NCBI GenBank assembly: GCA_003427395.1
Contig: BFEA01000481.1
Span: 1,082,324 to 1,112,271, forward strand
Origin: Chara braunii
Lineage: Eukaryota > Streptophyta > Charophyceae > Charales > Characeae
DNA: 29,948 nt
Direction: 5' to 3'
A program made the position numbers and the translations under genes. Shown here piece by piece: positions 1 through 9,869 of the stretch. The notes under the pieces are model-generated. The model searched no databases and was not told the origin of the DNA. It was given only the letters and a program-made list of their open reading frames with translations. Positions within the stretch are counted from its first letter, which is position 1, and each line of letters opens with the position of its first letter.

Positions 1-1336
1 CCATCCATGGTTGGGGGCAGCATCGATCTCCTGGAAGGGAATTGATCTGTCTCAGCGAAAGGTGCAAGCTTTGAGGCATGAAAGACTGGGTGAGTGCGTA
101 GGTGTCCAGGGACACGAATGACATATGTGGGGCCATCCATCTCATCTCCCACTATATCCAGGTTTTCCCAGGGACCAAAGTACTGAGGCATTAGTTTGGG
201 AGAGATTCCGAATTCCTGTCCCAACTCACTAGCCTTGACCCAGACACGTTCCCCTACCTGAAATGTGGACTGTCTACGGTGTTGATTCTCAGAAGCAATC
301 ATTGCTTGCTGAGCTTTCTGCATGTGCTTGACAGCTTCTTGCAGCAACTTCTCATATTGCACACCATACTCAAGTGTGCCTGGAGTTGCAGTGGGTCGGT
401 TTTCAGGTAGGAGGAAGTCTAATGCTGATCTAGGCTTCGATCCCAAGTGTAACTGATTAGGACTAACGTCGGTACTGCTATGGACAGCATTGTTGTACAG
501 GCTGGCGATGAGAGGCAACTGCTCATCCCAGTCATCCTAGCTGGGCTTGATGTAATGCCTCGGCAAGTGCTGTACGACTCTGTTCATTTGCTCGGCTTGT
601 CCGTTGGCTTCGGGATGATTCCCTGAAGTCATCTGAAGTTGACTGCCCATCTGTTCTACAGTCTTCTTCCACAGCTCACTTGTGAATCGGACATCTCGGT
701 CACTAACGATTGACTTTGGTAAACCAAAGTCACGCACCCAGTTGTCTTTGAACAACTTGATGACATAGTCAGTTCTTGCGGTCTCTGGCATAGTCACTAG
801 TCTAGCGTACTTGGTGAATCGATCGATGATGACGAAGATGTGGCTCTTGCCACTCTTACTAGTCACCAGGGTGTCCATGAAATCCATGGAAACACTCTGT
901 CTTGGACCAGCAGGAATAGGCAAAGGCTTCAACAACCCAAGCGGTGCTTGAGTTCGCGGTTTGTCCCGCTGACAGACCTGACAGGTCTCTACGTACTTCT
1001 TTGCATCATCTAACATTCCTGGCCACCAAAATCGTTGTACTAGGTTAGCACTCGTCTTCTTGTAGCCAAAGTGCCCAGTTGCGTCATGACATTCGCCTAA
1101 AAACAAACTACGCAATCGCTCACTAGATGGAACTACTAATCTTTTTATTCCGGCCTTATCAAGATAGAGTAACCCGTCCACCATCACAAACTCACTTTCT
1201 GTGGCCTTGTCTTTAGCCTGAAGTCTGCGCATGATGTCCGTCGTGACAGGGTCTTCCTGATAGGCTCCCACCAATGATTGAGTTACTTCATCAGATACGC
1301 CAAAGAAACTAGCGCACCTAGGTAGTATACTCTACG
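1..1336 (-). pseudogene. gypsy integrase (IN) domain, broken by one TAG
   Basis: Integrase inserts the cDNA into the host genome. The N-terminal part has the HHCC zinc-binding pattern (H..H then CQVC near 985-1085). The catalytic core shows DFMD (first Asp, about 875), SDRDVRF (second Asp, about 700) and the glutamate in the HPEANGQAEQMNR stretch (about 590), which is the D,D,35E triad. A TAG at 539-537 interrupts the frame. The same frame then stays open to the window edge and carries a GPY/F-like C-terminal module (MPQYFGPWENL, then VFHASKLAPF). It lies downstream of RNase H in a different frame, and the shift falls near 1320-1340. No chromodomain can be judged because the window ends here. 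Without the stop and shift this would be an ordinary gypsy integrase. Confidence 0.92.
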
Positions 1337-1339
1337 TGA

Positions 1340-2890
1340 TAGCGCATCTGCAACCTTGTTGTACTCTCCCTTCAGATACTCAAGCTTGAAGTCATATTGG
1401 TCTATGACCTCAATCCACCGCTTGAGTGCGTCAGAAAGAGTCGGTTGAGTCTTGATCCATTTGAGGGTCTGATGATCAGTCCTCAAGTAGAAGAACCTTC
1501 CCGATAGGAAGGGTCTCCAATGGACAAGTGCTTTATATAGAGCATAGAGTTCCCTTTCGTAGCTGGACTTTGCCAACTTCTTTGATGGCATCTTCTTACT
1601 CATGTACTCAATCGGTCTCAACTTTTTCCCATCCTGTTGAGCCAGCACTGCGCCAATGCCGTATTGGCTTGCGTTAGTGGTCACTATGAATGGCTTCTGA
1701 GGATCGGGAACCATGAGAACTTCATGATTCATGAGGGCATGCTTCAATCGCTTGAAAGCACCCTCGCACTCATCACTCCAGTCCCACGGCGTGTCAAGTC
1801 GAGTTAGATCTGTCAAAGGAGAGGCAACTGTAGAATAGTTCTTTACAAAATTTCTATAGTAGCCGCACATTCCTAAGAAAGATCTGAACTCAGTGACAGT
1901 CTGAGGTCGTGGCCAGTCTCGAATACTAGCCACCTTCGCATCTTCCGGCCTAATCCCTTCCGCTGATACTTCATGACCCAAGTATAGTATCTTAGTGCGA
2001 CCGAATTCACACTTCTCTAAGTTGACCTTATACTTGTGTTGTCGAAGGAGTGAAAGTACCGTCTCAACATGTTGTGCATGCTCCTCGGCAGACTTACTAA
2101 AGATCAGAATCTCGTCAAGGTAGACCACGACAAACTTATCTAAATGGTCATGGAAGATCCGATTCGTAGCGTGCTGGAATGTTCCCGGCGCATTGCAAAG
2201 ACCAAAGGGCATCACTACAAACTCATACAGACCATAACGTGTCTGAAAAGTTGTCTTCTGTTGGTCCTCAGGTCTTATAGCGATCTGATGATAGCCGGAT
2301 TTCAAGTCTATCTTGCTATAGTACTTGCATCCCTGCACCCTATCCAATAGGTCGTCTATGCGAGGTAGAGGCTCTGCGTTCTTCACAGTGATGGCATTGA
2401 GGCCTCTATAGTCAATGCACATCCTCAATGTACCCCCCTTCTTCGGTACGAATAGCACAGGAGATCCGTAATGGGAAGTACTAGGCCGAATCCATCCCTT
2501 TTCTGTCAGCTCCTTAAGTTGTTGCCGAAGTTCATCTAACTCGGCGGGAGCCATCCTATAGATCCTTCCCTTTGGGGTCTTACTCCCTGGGATGATTTCT
2601 ATAGCGTGGACAACTTCCCTTTCAACAACTCTTGTGGGCTCTTCGAACAGATCAGGGAACTTAGCAACGACGCGTTCTATCTCTGGGGGTGTTTTAACGG
2701 CCTCCCCTTTCTCAGAGACATACACAAGGTACATACCTTCCTCTTGGTTTTGCTTATAGTAATTGTAGAACGCTGATGCACACAAGCAACCATAGGTATC
2801 TATAATACTACTTACCTTGAACTTAGTCAATCTGACAGTTCGGCCATCGGGCAACTTATGCTTGAGCACCTTCTTATCCCATTCGAACTA
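1340..2890 (-). pseudogene. gypsy reverse transcriptase and RNase H domains
   Basis: This polymerase copies element RNA to DNA, and RNase H removes the RNA strand. RT hallmarks in order are the LRMCIDYRGLN block, KIDLKSGYHQI (catalytic Asp), the MPFGLCNAPGTFQ block, and YLDE at about 2115 where the family normally has YLDD. RNase H follows with VTTNASQYGIGAVL (1660-1690), RTDHQTLKW and NKVADALSRR. The first RNase H catalytic Asp position reads Asn (1675-1673). A TAG (2890-2888) lies at the front of the frame, and the protease ahead of it is in another frame. Two altered active-site residues plus the stop make this copy inactive by inference. The domain identity is secure. Confidence 0.95.
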
Positions 2891-3456
2891 GGGCTTAGCA
2901 ACCATAGGTAGTACATGCCTAACAACATGTCGAATGGTAAGTCGTCGCTAACCAAGAACGAAATCTTATGATTAAGTTCTCCTCCTCCATAGGAGAAGGT
3001 ACGGACTACGTCCTTGATATAGTTTGTTACAATCATGCGCTCCTCGTTTGCCAAAGTAGATGCTACAGGTCTACTAAGGTGCCGTACCCGGTCCTGTAGG
3101 TGCAGCCTTTCCAAACAGTCGCGACTTATGTAATTCCGCGCAGAGCCTATGTTTATGAAGGCACCATATTTGCGGCCTCCTACATCGACTTCCACCAAGA
3201 AATGTTCCCCTCTAGGACCTTTCCTTAGCACCACCCAAGACTAGCGAGGGTCCTTGTTTGACCACTCACTCTCCAAGTTTTCTAAGGCATCAAACACATC
3301 TAACGTACAGAGCATAGTTTGGTCTAGATGAGTCTGCGGGGTGACTAAAGAGTCATTAGCTTTGGCCTTCTCGTGAAGTGGGGAGGGTATCTGGCCCACT
3401 TCACCAAGAGCAGAAGCAGCTAAAACTTCCACTGGCCTCACGTGTTTCCCGAGCTA
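2891..3456 (-). pseudogene. gypsy aspartic protease region of pol
   Basis: This is the retropepsin-like segment between gag and reverse transcriptase. The stretch VEVDVGGRKYGAFINIGS (about 3145-3200) aligns with the usual active-site loop, but the catalytic Asp position reads Asn (FINIGS). A later DMLLGM motif (about 2935) matches the second protease signature. A TAG at 3243-3241 splits the frame, and a frameshift around 2870-2900 separates it from the reverse transcriptase. The frame differs from that of gag, which ends at TGA 3440-3438, so gag-pol expression would need a shift in the parent element unless this too is damage. The family call is good, but exact domain limits are uncertain. 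Confidence 0.8.
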
Positions 3457-4784
3457 GAAGCCTGGGAATAAGATGCCCCCATTTTTGGAGGTATCTTTTG
3501 CGTAACCTTTGCGTTCTGGCACTTGTACTGCGAGTGACCGTATTCCCCGCAGTTGAAACAAGCACCACGCACTCGGCGGTCACGCCACACGTCTTGATCA
3601 AGACCTGCCTTCACCCAATCAGCCACTTTGGTCTGGTTGGAGGCGGCCTTCCCTTGACTCCTTGGTTTGCCCTTCCCTCGGCCACCTGCCTTAGCCTTTA
3701 CAACTGCGGCGAGGGTGCTACCCTCAGCGGTCTCCTCGCCGTCGTACTCTGAGTAACCCATCAGGTCAGTGAGCTCGTCAATCTCAGTTTGAGTCCCATT
3801 GGACTCAACCATCATCAACTTAGCCCCCTTCTTCTTCCACTCCTGAGGACTCTTCTTCTTCTTCGTGTCATTCTGAGAGGGTTGAGCATTGCCTAGAGTG
3901 GCCTCCAAGTCTAAGGCTTTCCTAGACAATGTCTCAAACGAATGGTACTCGACGCGTGCCTCACTGGCCAGCAAGTTCCTGATGTTCTCTGGAAGACATC
4001 TAACAAACGTAGTTAACAGGAACTGGTCACTGTAGTTGATGCCTGGAACGAGGATCAGGCTCTCCACGGTAGTCGTAAGCTCTCTAACCGACTTGAACTT
4101 TCGTTGGTCTAACTTGTTAATCGCATCAGTGGCTCTTTGTGCCTCCTTTGGATTATGCCATCGAGCTTCTACTATCTCCATGAACTGGTATACCGTTAAA
4201 GACGTAGCCCAGTCCGCCATGCGTCGCCCGTACCTGGCCTTCACAACTACACCATCTAGCCATTTGGCTGCTTTACCCTCAAGGTAAGATGCAGCAGTTA
4301 CCACTTCGTCCTCCAGCAAGGTCCTCTTGGCCTTCACCCAAACCGAGACTGTCCTCAACCAAGTGTTGAGCTCTTCGTCCTTTCTCTCGCCTGAGAAGGC
4401 AAGAGGCGGTTTCATTGGGGTCTTAGGATACCATTGTCCCTGTTGAGGAACAGGTTGTTGCGGTGGAGTAGCTCCCACCGCTGGACCCGAAAAAGAAGAT
4501 GCAACAGTCTGTGCAACTGTTGCAGACGTACCACTTGGTTGTGTACCAGCTTGAACTGGAAAGGGGCCTGACATCGCAGACAACGGCAACGACGATTGTG
4601 TTGGTGGCCTGAATCCTGGCCTTGTCAATACATCGAGGATCTAGTCTAGAGTGTTCTGCATGAAGTCTAATCTGTTGTCCACGTGTGCATGCAACGACAA
4701 CATATTCTTCTTCAGTGTTTTCATTTGGTCATTCATTGATGACTCATCCAAGCCCTCTAACTCAGCCTTGTCAGCCTCTAAGTA
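3438..4784 (-). pseudogene. gypsy gag, main part with CCHC knuckle
   Basis: This is the structural capsid/nucleocapsid protein of the retrotransposon. The middle carries a retrotrans_gag-type fold signature: KPPLAFSGER, then a Trp-containing helical stretch (VSVWVKAK, WLDGVVVKAR, VEARWHNPKEAQRA, LTTTVESL). A Lys-rich linker and a retroviral zinc knuckle CFNCGEYGHSQYKC follow near 3519-3560. It ends at TGA 3440-3438. Upstream, a TAG at 4643-4641 interrupts the frame, which is otherwise open back to about 4784. There a one-base shift joins it to the N-terminal part. Pro/Gln/Thr-rich low-complexity sequence lies between about 4430 and 4620. Confidence 0.92.
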
Positions 4785-5278
4785 TCAAGCCTGGCTGTTC
4801 TATTTTTTATCTCTCTTTCTCTATCGGTAGCTTTCTTCAGGTCCCTCTCTAACTGTTCACGGATCCTTTCGACCTGCTGGAGCTCCCTGAGCTCCCTTTC
4901 ACGAGGAGTCAACGGGCTGAACTGCACGCCCGCCATTTGACTTGTAGACTGCCGAGAACCTAACGAACTGGAAGTACCCGTGGACCCTGTTGGCATTCCC
5001 AACTGTGGTCCAGACGAGGACACAGCAACAGATGTAGCAGAGGACGCTGCTGCAGAAGACATGGCTGCTACCCTGGCTGCTGCTGCAGCCTGTTCCCTAG
5101 CTGCAACGTTTGCTGCCTCTCTCGATGCTGCGAGAGCACGGGCTCTGCGTTCGGCACGAATGCGTCTTTCGTCTTCCGGTTGTAGGGTCTGGAACACGAG
5201 CGGGATCCTATGTGATCTCGCACGTGTTAGTCTAGCATCGTCAACTCTCTCCTCATCGACGTCTGACCCATTCATCAA
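4785..5278 (-). pseudogene. gypsy gag, N-terminal coiled-coil part
   Basis: The protein begins at ATG 5278-5276 and is rich in Arg, Ala and Glu (RRIRAERRARALAASREAAN, and later RELQQVERIREQLERDLKKA). This predicts long charged helices or a coiled coil flanking a Ser/Ala/Thr-rich linker. Such an N-terminal extension is common in large gypsy gags of green plants. It is out of frame with the rest of gag, and the break falls near 4785. No catalytic motif is seen. It could instead be a separate small ORF, but the adjacent same-strand position and matching helical character make a split gag more likely. Confidence 0.7.
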
Positions 5279-6551
5279 TTAGGCAAGCATTATCTGCACT
5301 AGAATCCCCTGGTGGAATCCTACCACAGCATGTGTCTAACCGACACCTAATTTCCTAAAAATAGTTGTGTCCGGTAGGTCCCCTACTGTACCGATCAAGT
5401 GGCATGTCTACAACATTCACACAGATTGTCTACATAGTCTAGATGTACTCTGATTGGTTCACTTACAGCAGCATTAGACAGAACTGGCTATGGTAGCATA
5501 CAACAGTCCTAATCTAATCTGTCTGTGAGGTGTTAGCAGTCTGTCCACCAACTAATCAAGAATACAAAAAGACCATGTAGCCGATGTATGATGAGTGGGT
5601 ATGGTTGTGTATACAGTTGAGCACCAATTAGCACCTACCCTTCCCCTCAATCCAACATACCGAACAACATCAATGAGCAAGCAGTGTCTTCGTGTGTTTG
5701 TCGGCCCACCCCTGTGCCCAAGTCGTTACCAAGCAAGCCAGCCCAACCACTCTTATTTACCCTCGTACGGCGACGAGCCTTCCTGTCCATGTGATCTGGC
5801 TGATCAGGAGGAATTTATAGAGCGCCCCCATCTCTTCAGAAATTATTTAACGTCGCAGTCAGGACGACGATCATAGCCAGATTCACAATGAACTCCCAAC
5901 CAGAAATCTTTATAGACAGTCTGGTACGCGTCTGTCATGGGCTGGCACACCCGGCAGGACTTCTATTTAGCGCAGCAAGTGCCATAATGGACAGCAGCCA
6001 TCGCATGCGTGACCTACTCCCATTGGGTTGGCATGGTGACCGTGACCCAGTGCTTTGACCAGGGCCCTTCAGAGGCACCGCCCTTTCTCCTTCCAGATGC
6101 TTCCGGGAAGATTGTCCTCTCTCAAGGTAGCGCACTCACGACACCTCACCAAAAGAGAGGACTCTCAAGTTGGACTCAATTCCTCACGGTGATTGAGAGA
6201 GTAGATAAGGTAAGGGAACAACGTATCTGGAGATAGCTGCCCCCAACCACAGATTTCTCACCAATTGAGCTGAGTGTGCATTTGATGACCGGTCTTGGCC
6301 TCGGTACCACCCACAACGCAATGCAGTGCCACCTCAGCCGAATGCCACATCAGCATGCTCTCATCACCAATCATACATTCCGCATGTCACCACGGCATAC
6401 ACTGTCGTCTTAGCCTTCCGGCGCACCCCTCTCTACCCAGGGCGTGCGCCTATTGTGGCCTGACGTCACAAGTACCCACTGCGAAGAAGCATTGTCACGC
6501 ACCAAGTCTGTATAACGCCAGCGTGCCAAAGGTAAGTGGCGAATCAAACCA
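5279..6551 (-). other. gypsy leader between primer binding site and gag
   Basis: About 1.27 kb of minus-strand sequence separates the primer binding site from the gag ATG. I see no protein motif, no RNA gene and no repeat in it. It is long for an untranslated leader, so it may hold packaging signals, an upstream exon of gag, or an old insertion that I cannot delimit. Confidence 0.6.
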
Positions 6552-6563
6552 GCTCCGATACCA
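6552..6563 (-). other. Primer binding site, initiator tRNA-Met type
   Basis: Read on the minus strand this is TGGTATCGGAGC, one base from the common plant PBS TGGTATCAGAGC, which is complementary to the 3' end of initiator tRNA-Met. It sits three bases inside the TG/CA boundary of the LTR at 6567. It fixes the element's orientation and the inner edge of its 5' LTR. Confidence 0.85.
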
Positions 6564-6566
6564 AAT

Positions 6567-6899
6567 TGCAAGGAACATGAATATGGACAAAGCACAGAAA
6601 TCCAGATTGCAAAATCACACTGAAGTACAAGTAGTCAAAGCCAAAGCAGATAGCACAATGGAACCGAGTAACCATCCAATTGAGAATGATACAGAAGAAT
6701 CGTGAGTCAATGTCCAGGCCCAACAGGGCAACACCAACAGCATAACCCAATGTAGCTCTCTCTTGTGAATGGAGCCAGGCGCCCTATCTACTCTACAGAC
6801 TAAGCCTACAACTACAGCAATGAAAGCAACCAGACAACTTGACTACCAGCGAGTGATGATGTCAACACCAATGCCGACCTCCACCTCCACCAGGTACGT
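6567..6899 (-). repeat. Gypsy 5' LTR fragment, truncated at an N
   Basis: This matches the first 333 bases (plus-strand view) of the complete solo LTR at 7090-8130, with six differences by my count. Its inner end TGCAAGG abuts the primer binding site. At 6900 a single N replaces the rest of the LTR and the sequence changes to the flank of the inverted repeat. About 700 bases of LTR are therefore missing, either biologically or at a contig join. Confidence 0.9.
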
Positions 6900-6900
6900 N
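6900..6900. other. Single N at an abrupt sequence change
   Basis: LTR similarity ends exactly at this N, and the next base belongs to unrelated sequence. A one-base N at such a switch is most easily read as a contig join or an unresolved repeat collapse. Confidence 0.7.
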
Positions 6901-6994
6901 GATATCTTGAGTATTGTGTGGGCGCATGTCGCCAGTTGCTGTTTCGCTGTTTGCATACATGACAAGTTGAATAATCAGAAGTGTGATTTCATAA

Positions 6995-7089
6995 GTGAAT
7001 GTGTTAAAATAAATGAATGTTAAATCAAAATATTGAATGACCAATATAACGTGGAGAGTAATCCGAGATGTTCACAAAAGATAAGCAAT
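6995..7089 (+). repeat. Large inverted repeat, left arm, outer part
   Basis: This is the reverse complement of about 9077-9178, including the ACGTGGAGAGTAATCCGAG stretch. It is separated from the rest of its arm by the inserted solo LTR. The last bases (CAAT, 7086-7089) are repeated after the LTR at 8131-8134. Confidence 0.9.
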
Positions 7090-8130
7090 TGCAAGGAACA
7101 TGAAAATGGACGAAGCACAGAAATCCAGATTGCAAAATCACACTGAAGTACAAGTAGTCAAAGCCAGAGCAGATAGCACAATGGAACCGAGTAACCATCC
7201 AATTGAGAATGATACAGAAGAATCGTGAGTCAATGTCCAGGCTCAACAGGGCAACACCAACAGCATAACCCAATGTAGCTCTCTCTTGTGAATGGCGCCA
7301 GGCGCCCTATCTACTCTACAGACTAAGCCTACGACTACAGCAATGAAAGCAACCAGACAACTTGACTACCAGCGAGTGATGATGTCAACACCAATGCCGA
7401 CCTCCACCTCCACCAGGTACGTGTCCTCTTNACCCACACTCTCCCTTGTTACCCACACAGCGCCCTTCACCTCCGAAGAACCACCTTCGCCCTCACCTCC
7501 CCTGCGCCCCATGCAGCCCGGCTATGGCCGCCAGCGCACAGTGCACAGGCAGCGCCCTACCGCCTAGCGCCTGCCTGCCTTGCACCTCATCCCAGCGCAG
7601 CGCAGCAGCTTGCATTTGCGCAGCGTGCNGGCAATGCTCGCATTGGCCAAGATCCCTGCCCACTCGCCCTGCTTGCCTATATGCCAGTGCTGCGTGTGGG
7701 CGGCCTCCCTTCAGCCTGCGACTGGGCCCCAGTGGCTGAACCCAGCCCGATACAGTTGAGGCCNGGGGNAATGCAGTTGCGCCTCCTTCATCAAGGCCTG
7801 CGGCCAGATTCAGATNGTGGGCCGATTTCCCTTTGGCATTTTCGGCCTCTANCCCCANCATGCATTGTCGGCCTCACGTTCAAGTGCCCAGGGCCTAACT
7901 AACTCAGAGGCCCTGGGATCTCNACATTTGCAGAGATTCAAGACTCGGTGCACTCCAACCAACTGGCGTGCTGCAACTGTATGGACCCCACTTCGGGAAA
8001 TGTTTGCACAGAGGGCTCTTGTTGATTTGCTGGCCCGCCTTCACTTAGGGCGGGCACTAGGCTTGCTGGGGCCTTAGCCCAGAACATGTACATCATGGCA
8101 AGGCCCCTTCTTGAGGGCTCAATCCTCACA
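7090..8130 (-). mobile_element. Solo LTR of the gypsy family (1041 bp)
   Basis: The plus-strand ends are TGCAAGG and CCTCACA, giving TG...CA LTR ends. CAAT flanks both sides (7086-7089 and 8131-8134), and the opposite arm of the inverted repeat carries the same junction once, uninterrupted (ATTG at 9073-9076). No internal element sequence follows, so this is a solo LTR left by recombination between two LTRs. Eight ambiguous N bases lie inside (7431, 7629, 7764, 7769, 7816, 7852, 7858, 7923), mostly in its GC-rich half, suggesting merged near-identical copies. Open frames within it are not genes. Confidence 0.9.
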
Positions 8131-8415
8131 CAATGGTTTCCTCGAGGTTAGTCAAGGTAGATTCAATAGGATTCCTTCTAATCTTGGTGTGCGTGTGAGG
8201 AGACATTTGTCCTATTCTTCTTCTGTTGTTTATCGTGCTTCTATTCTTCTTCTATTGTTTGTCGTGCCCCCTCTTTCTTCTTCTGTTTCTAATGCTTTCC
8301 TTTCCTGCCCTGTTCCTTCCCTCCTAGCTGTTTAGCACCTCTACTCCTGTTCTCCTTTCCTTGCGTCTTTCCCCTGTCTGTGTACGTGCGCTTCGACGAT
8401 GGGGGGCTAGAGGTG
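8131..8415 (+). repeat. Large inverted repeat, left arm, inner part
   Basis: It pairs with 8793-9076 on the other strand, at roughly 93-95% by eye. It starts ATGGTTTCCTCGAGG and ends GGGGCTAGAGGTG. Both arms give near-identical frames on opposite strands, which follows from the repeat rather than from coding. Confidence 0.93.
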
Positions 8416-8792
8416 CCTTGTGTGTTCGTTGCTTGCGGGTGTGGGGGGGTAGCTGGGGGGATTATATGCGTTGGTGTAGGGTGATGTGTGTGAGGGGTGG
8501 TTCGGAGGGTCGTGTTCGAGTGTTGGTGGTTGGTCACGGTGTTGTGTGCTTGTCACGGGAAAGTCCGTCGACGCTGGTGCTCGGTCGCGATCCATCCGTC
8601 TATCTCGACGTTGGTGAGCATTGGTTGATGCGATGTCTAGACTAGCTTGGCCGCCTTCGTAATGATGCCCTACTCCTGTCTGTTCGAGTGTGTTTGGTTC
8701 CTTCTATGGACTGAATTTTATTTCCTACTTGAGCTACCTAGCCTCCGGACTCCCCCCTTACCTACACCGCCCCCCCACCGCCCCCCCACCGC
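8416..8792. other. Loop between the inverted-repeat arms
   Basis: This is 377 bases of spacer, G-rich and T-rich on the left (runs of GGGGGG near 8445-8460) and C-rich on the right (8755-8790). I see no gene. The G and C runs suggest that pairing may continue imperfectly inward. Confidence 0.6.
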
Positions 8793-9178
8793 CACCTCTA
8801 GCCCCCAATCGTCGAAGCGCACGTACATAGACAGGGGAAAGACACAAGGAAAGGAGGACAGGAGTAGAGGTGCTAAACAGCTAGGAGGAAAGGAACAGGG
8901 CAGGAAGGGAAAGCATTAGAAACAGAAGAAGAAAGACGGGGCACGACAAACAATAGAAGAAGAATAGGAGCACGATAAACAGTAGAAGAAGAATAGGACA
9001 AACGTCTTGTCACACGAACACCAAGATTAGAAGGAATCCTACTGAATCTACCTTGATTAACCTCGAGGAAACCATTGCTTATCTTTGGTGAACATCTCGG
9101 ATTACTCTCCACGTTATATTGGTTATTTAATATTTTGATTTAACATTCATTTATTTTAATTTTTAACACATTCACTCA
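8793..9178 (-). repeat. Large inverted repeat, right arm with the empty LTR site
   Basis: This is an intact arm of 386 bp complementary to 6995-7089 plus 8131-8415. It reads straight through the point where the left arm carries the solo LTR. The structure could be the terminal inverted repeats of a foldback transposon or an inverted duplication. Confidence 0.93.
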
Positions 9179-9869
9179 TTACAACATTCTTTTTGCCTAT
9201 TGATTACTCAAAAACCTTGAGTTAATATTCATTTATTTTAATATATTAATTTATTTCAACATTCTTTATTGCCGATTATTCTTCCTAGGAAGAAAAATAT
9301 AGTTTTTTATGTCGAGTTCTGTATGACCTACTCATCGCCCGTCGAATAAAGCATTGTGTACCATCGAGGATTCACCCCCGCCTTTCCACCTTAGGCTCCA
9401 CACACGGACACGAAGGTGTTTCGGGTGGAAAAGCCTCGACAACTTTACTCCCGATAATTTGATCCCCAAGTGGGGTGGGGAGGCCAACCTCTGCCAAAAT
9501 TTTCCACATAGACAAGCTTGAGGAGATTGAACGGTGTGAGTCCTCACCACGTCCCCCAGAGGGGTAACACAACGGAACATAGTCTCGCCCTCAAACAACC
9601 AGAAGCAGCGGCCTCCTGCCTGGGACACATGTACGGCCTAACCCCTTTCCACAGTCGAGCCTTTACCAGTTCCCCACTTAGGACACTCAGATAAACCAGC
9701 AATCACTCTTCTAACCCCAATACAGCACCTGAGCGACAAAAGTGAGAGGATCACATAGAACATCTTAGGAGGCAGGGTACCAACAACAGCGGGGAAGCAC
9801 CGAAACAAATATCCCATAGCCAATCGTGAACAGAAGAAAGGAAGGAAGAAGGACGCAGGAAGGGGAAGG
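9179..9869 (+). other. AT-rich spacer and probable LINE 5' untranslated region
   Basis: 9179-9335 is AT-rich with repeated TTCATTTATTTTAAT phrases. From about 9340 the composition changes to that of the LINE downstream, and no coding motif is seen. I place the LINE 5' end near 9340 by composition only, because no target duplication could be paired. Confidence 0.4.

Larger units (their letters stand above)
1..6899 (-). mobile_element. Ty3/gypsy LTR retrotransposon, 3'-truncated by the window edge
   Basis: Read on the minus strand the order is LTR part, primer binding site, leader, gag with a CCHC knuckle, protease, reverse transcriptase, RNase H, integrase. Integrase after RNase H is the Ty3/gypsy (Metaviridae) order. 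The 3' LTR would lie left of position 1. The 5' LTR breaks at a single N (6900), where unrelated sequence begins. Frames are broken by in-frame TAG codons (4643-4641, 3243-3241, 2890-2888, 539-537) and by frameshifts near 4785, 2870-2900 and 1320-1340, so this copy cannot make full proteins. LTR similarity to the solo LTR at 7090 is high (six differences in about 333 bases by my count), so the family was active fairly recently. Confidence 0.93.

Noticed and set aside
7292-7861. Pro/Ala-rich frames in the GC-rich part of the solo LTR
   Set aside because: They lie wholly inside an LTR, cross ambiguous bases and occur on both strands; composition explains them.
8289-8919. Two near-identical Lys/Arg-rich frames on opposite strands
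   Set aside because: They are the two arms of the inverted repeat read on opposite strands; no motif or start context supports a gene.
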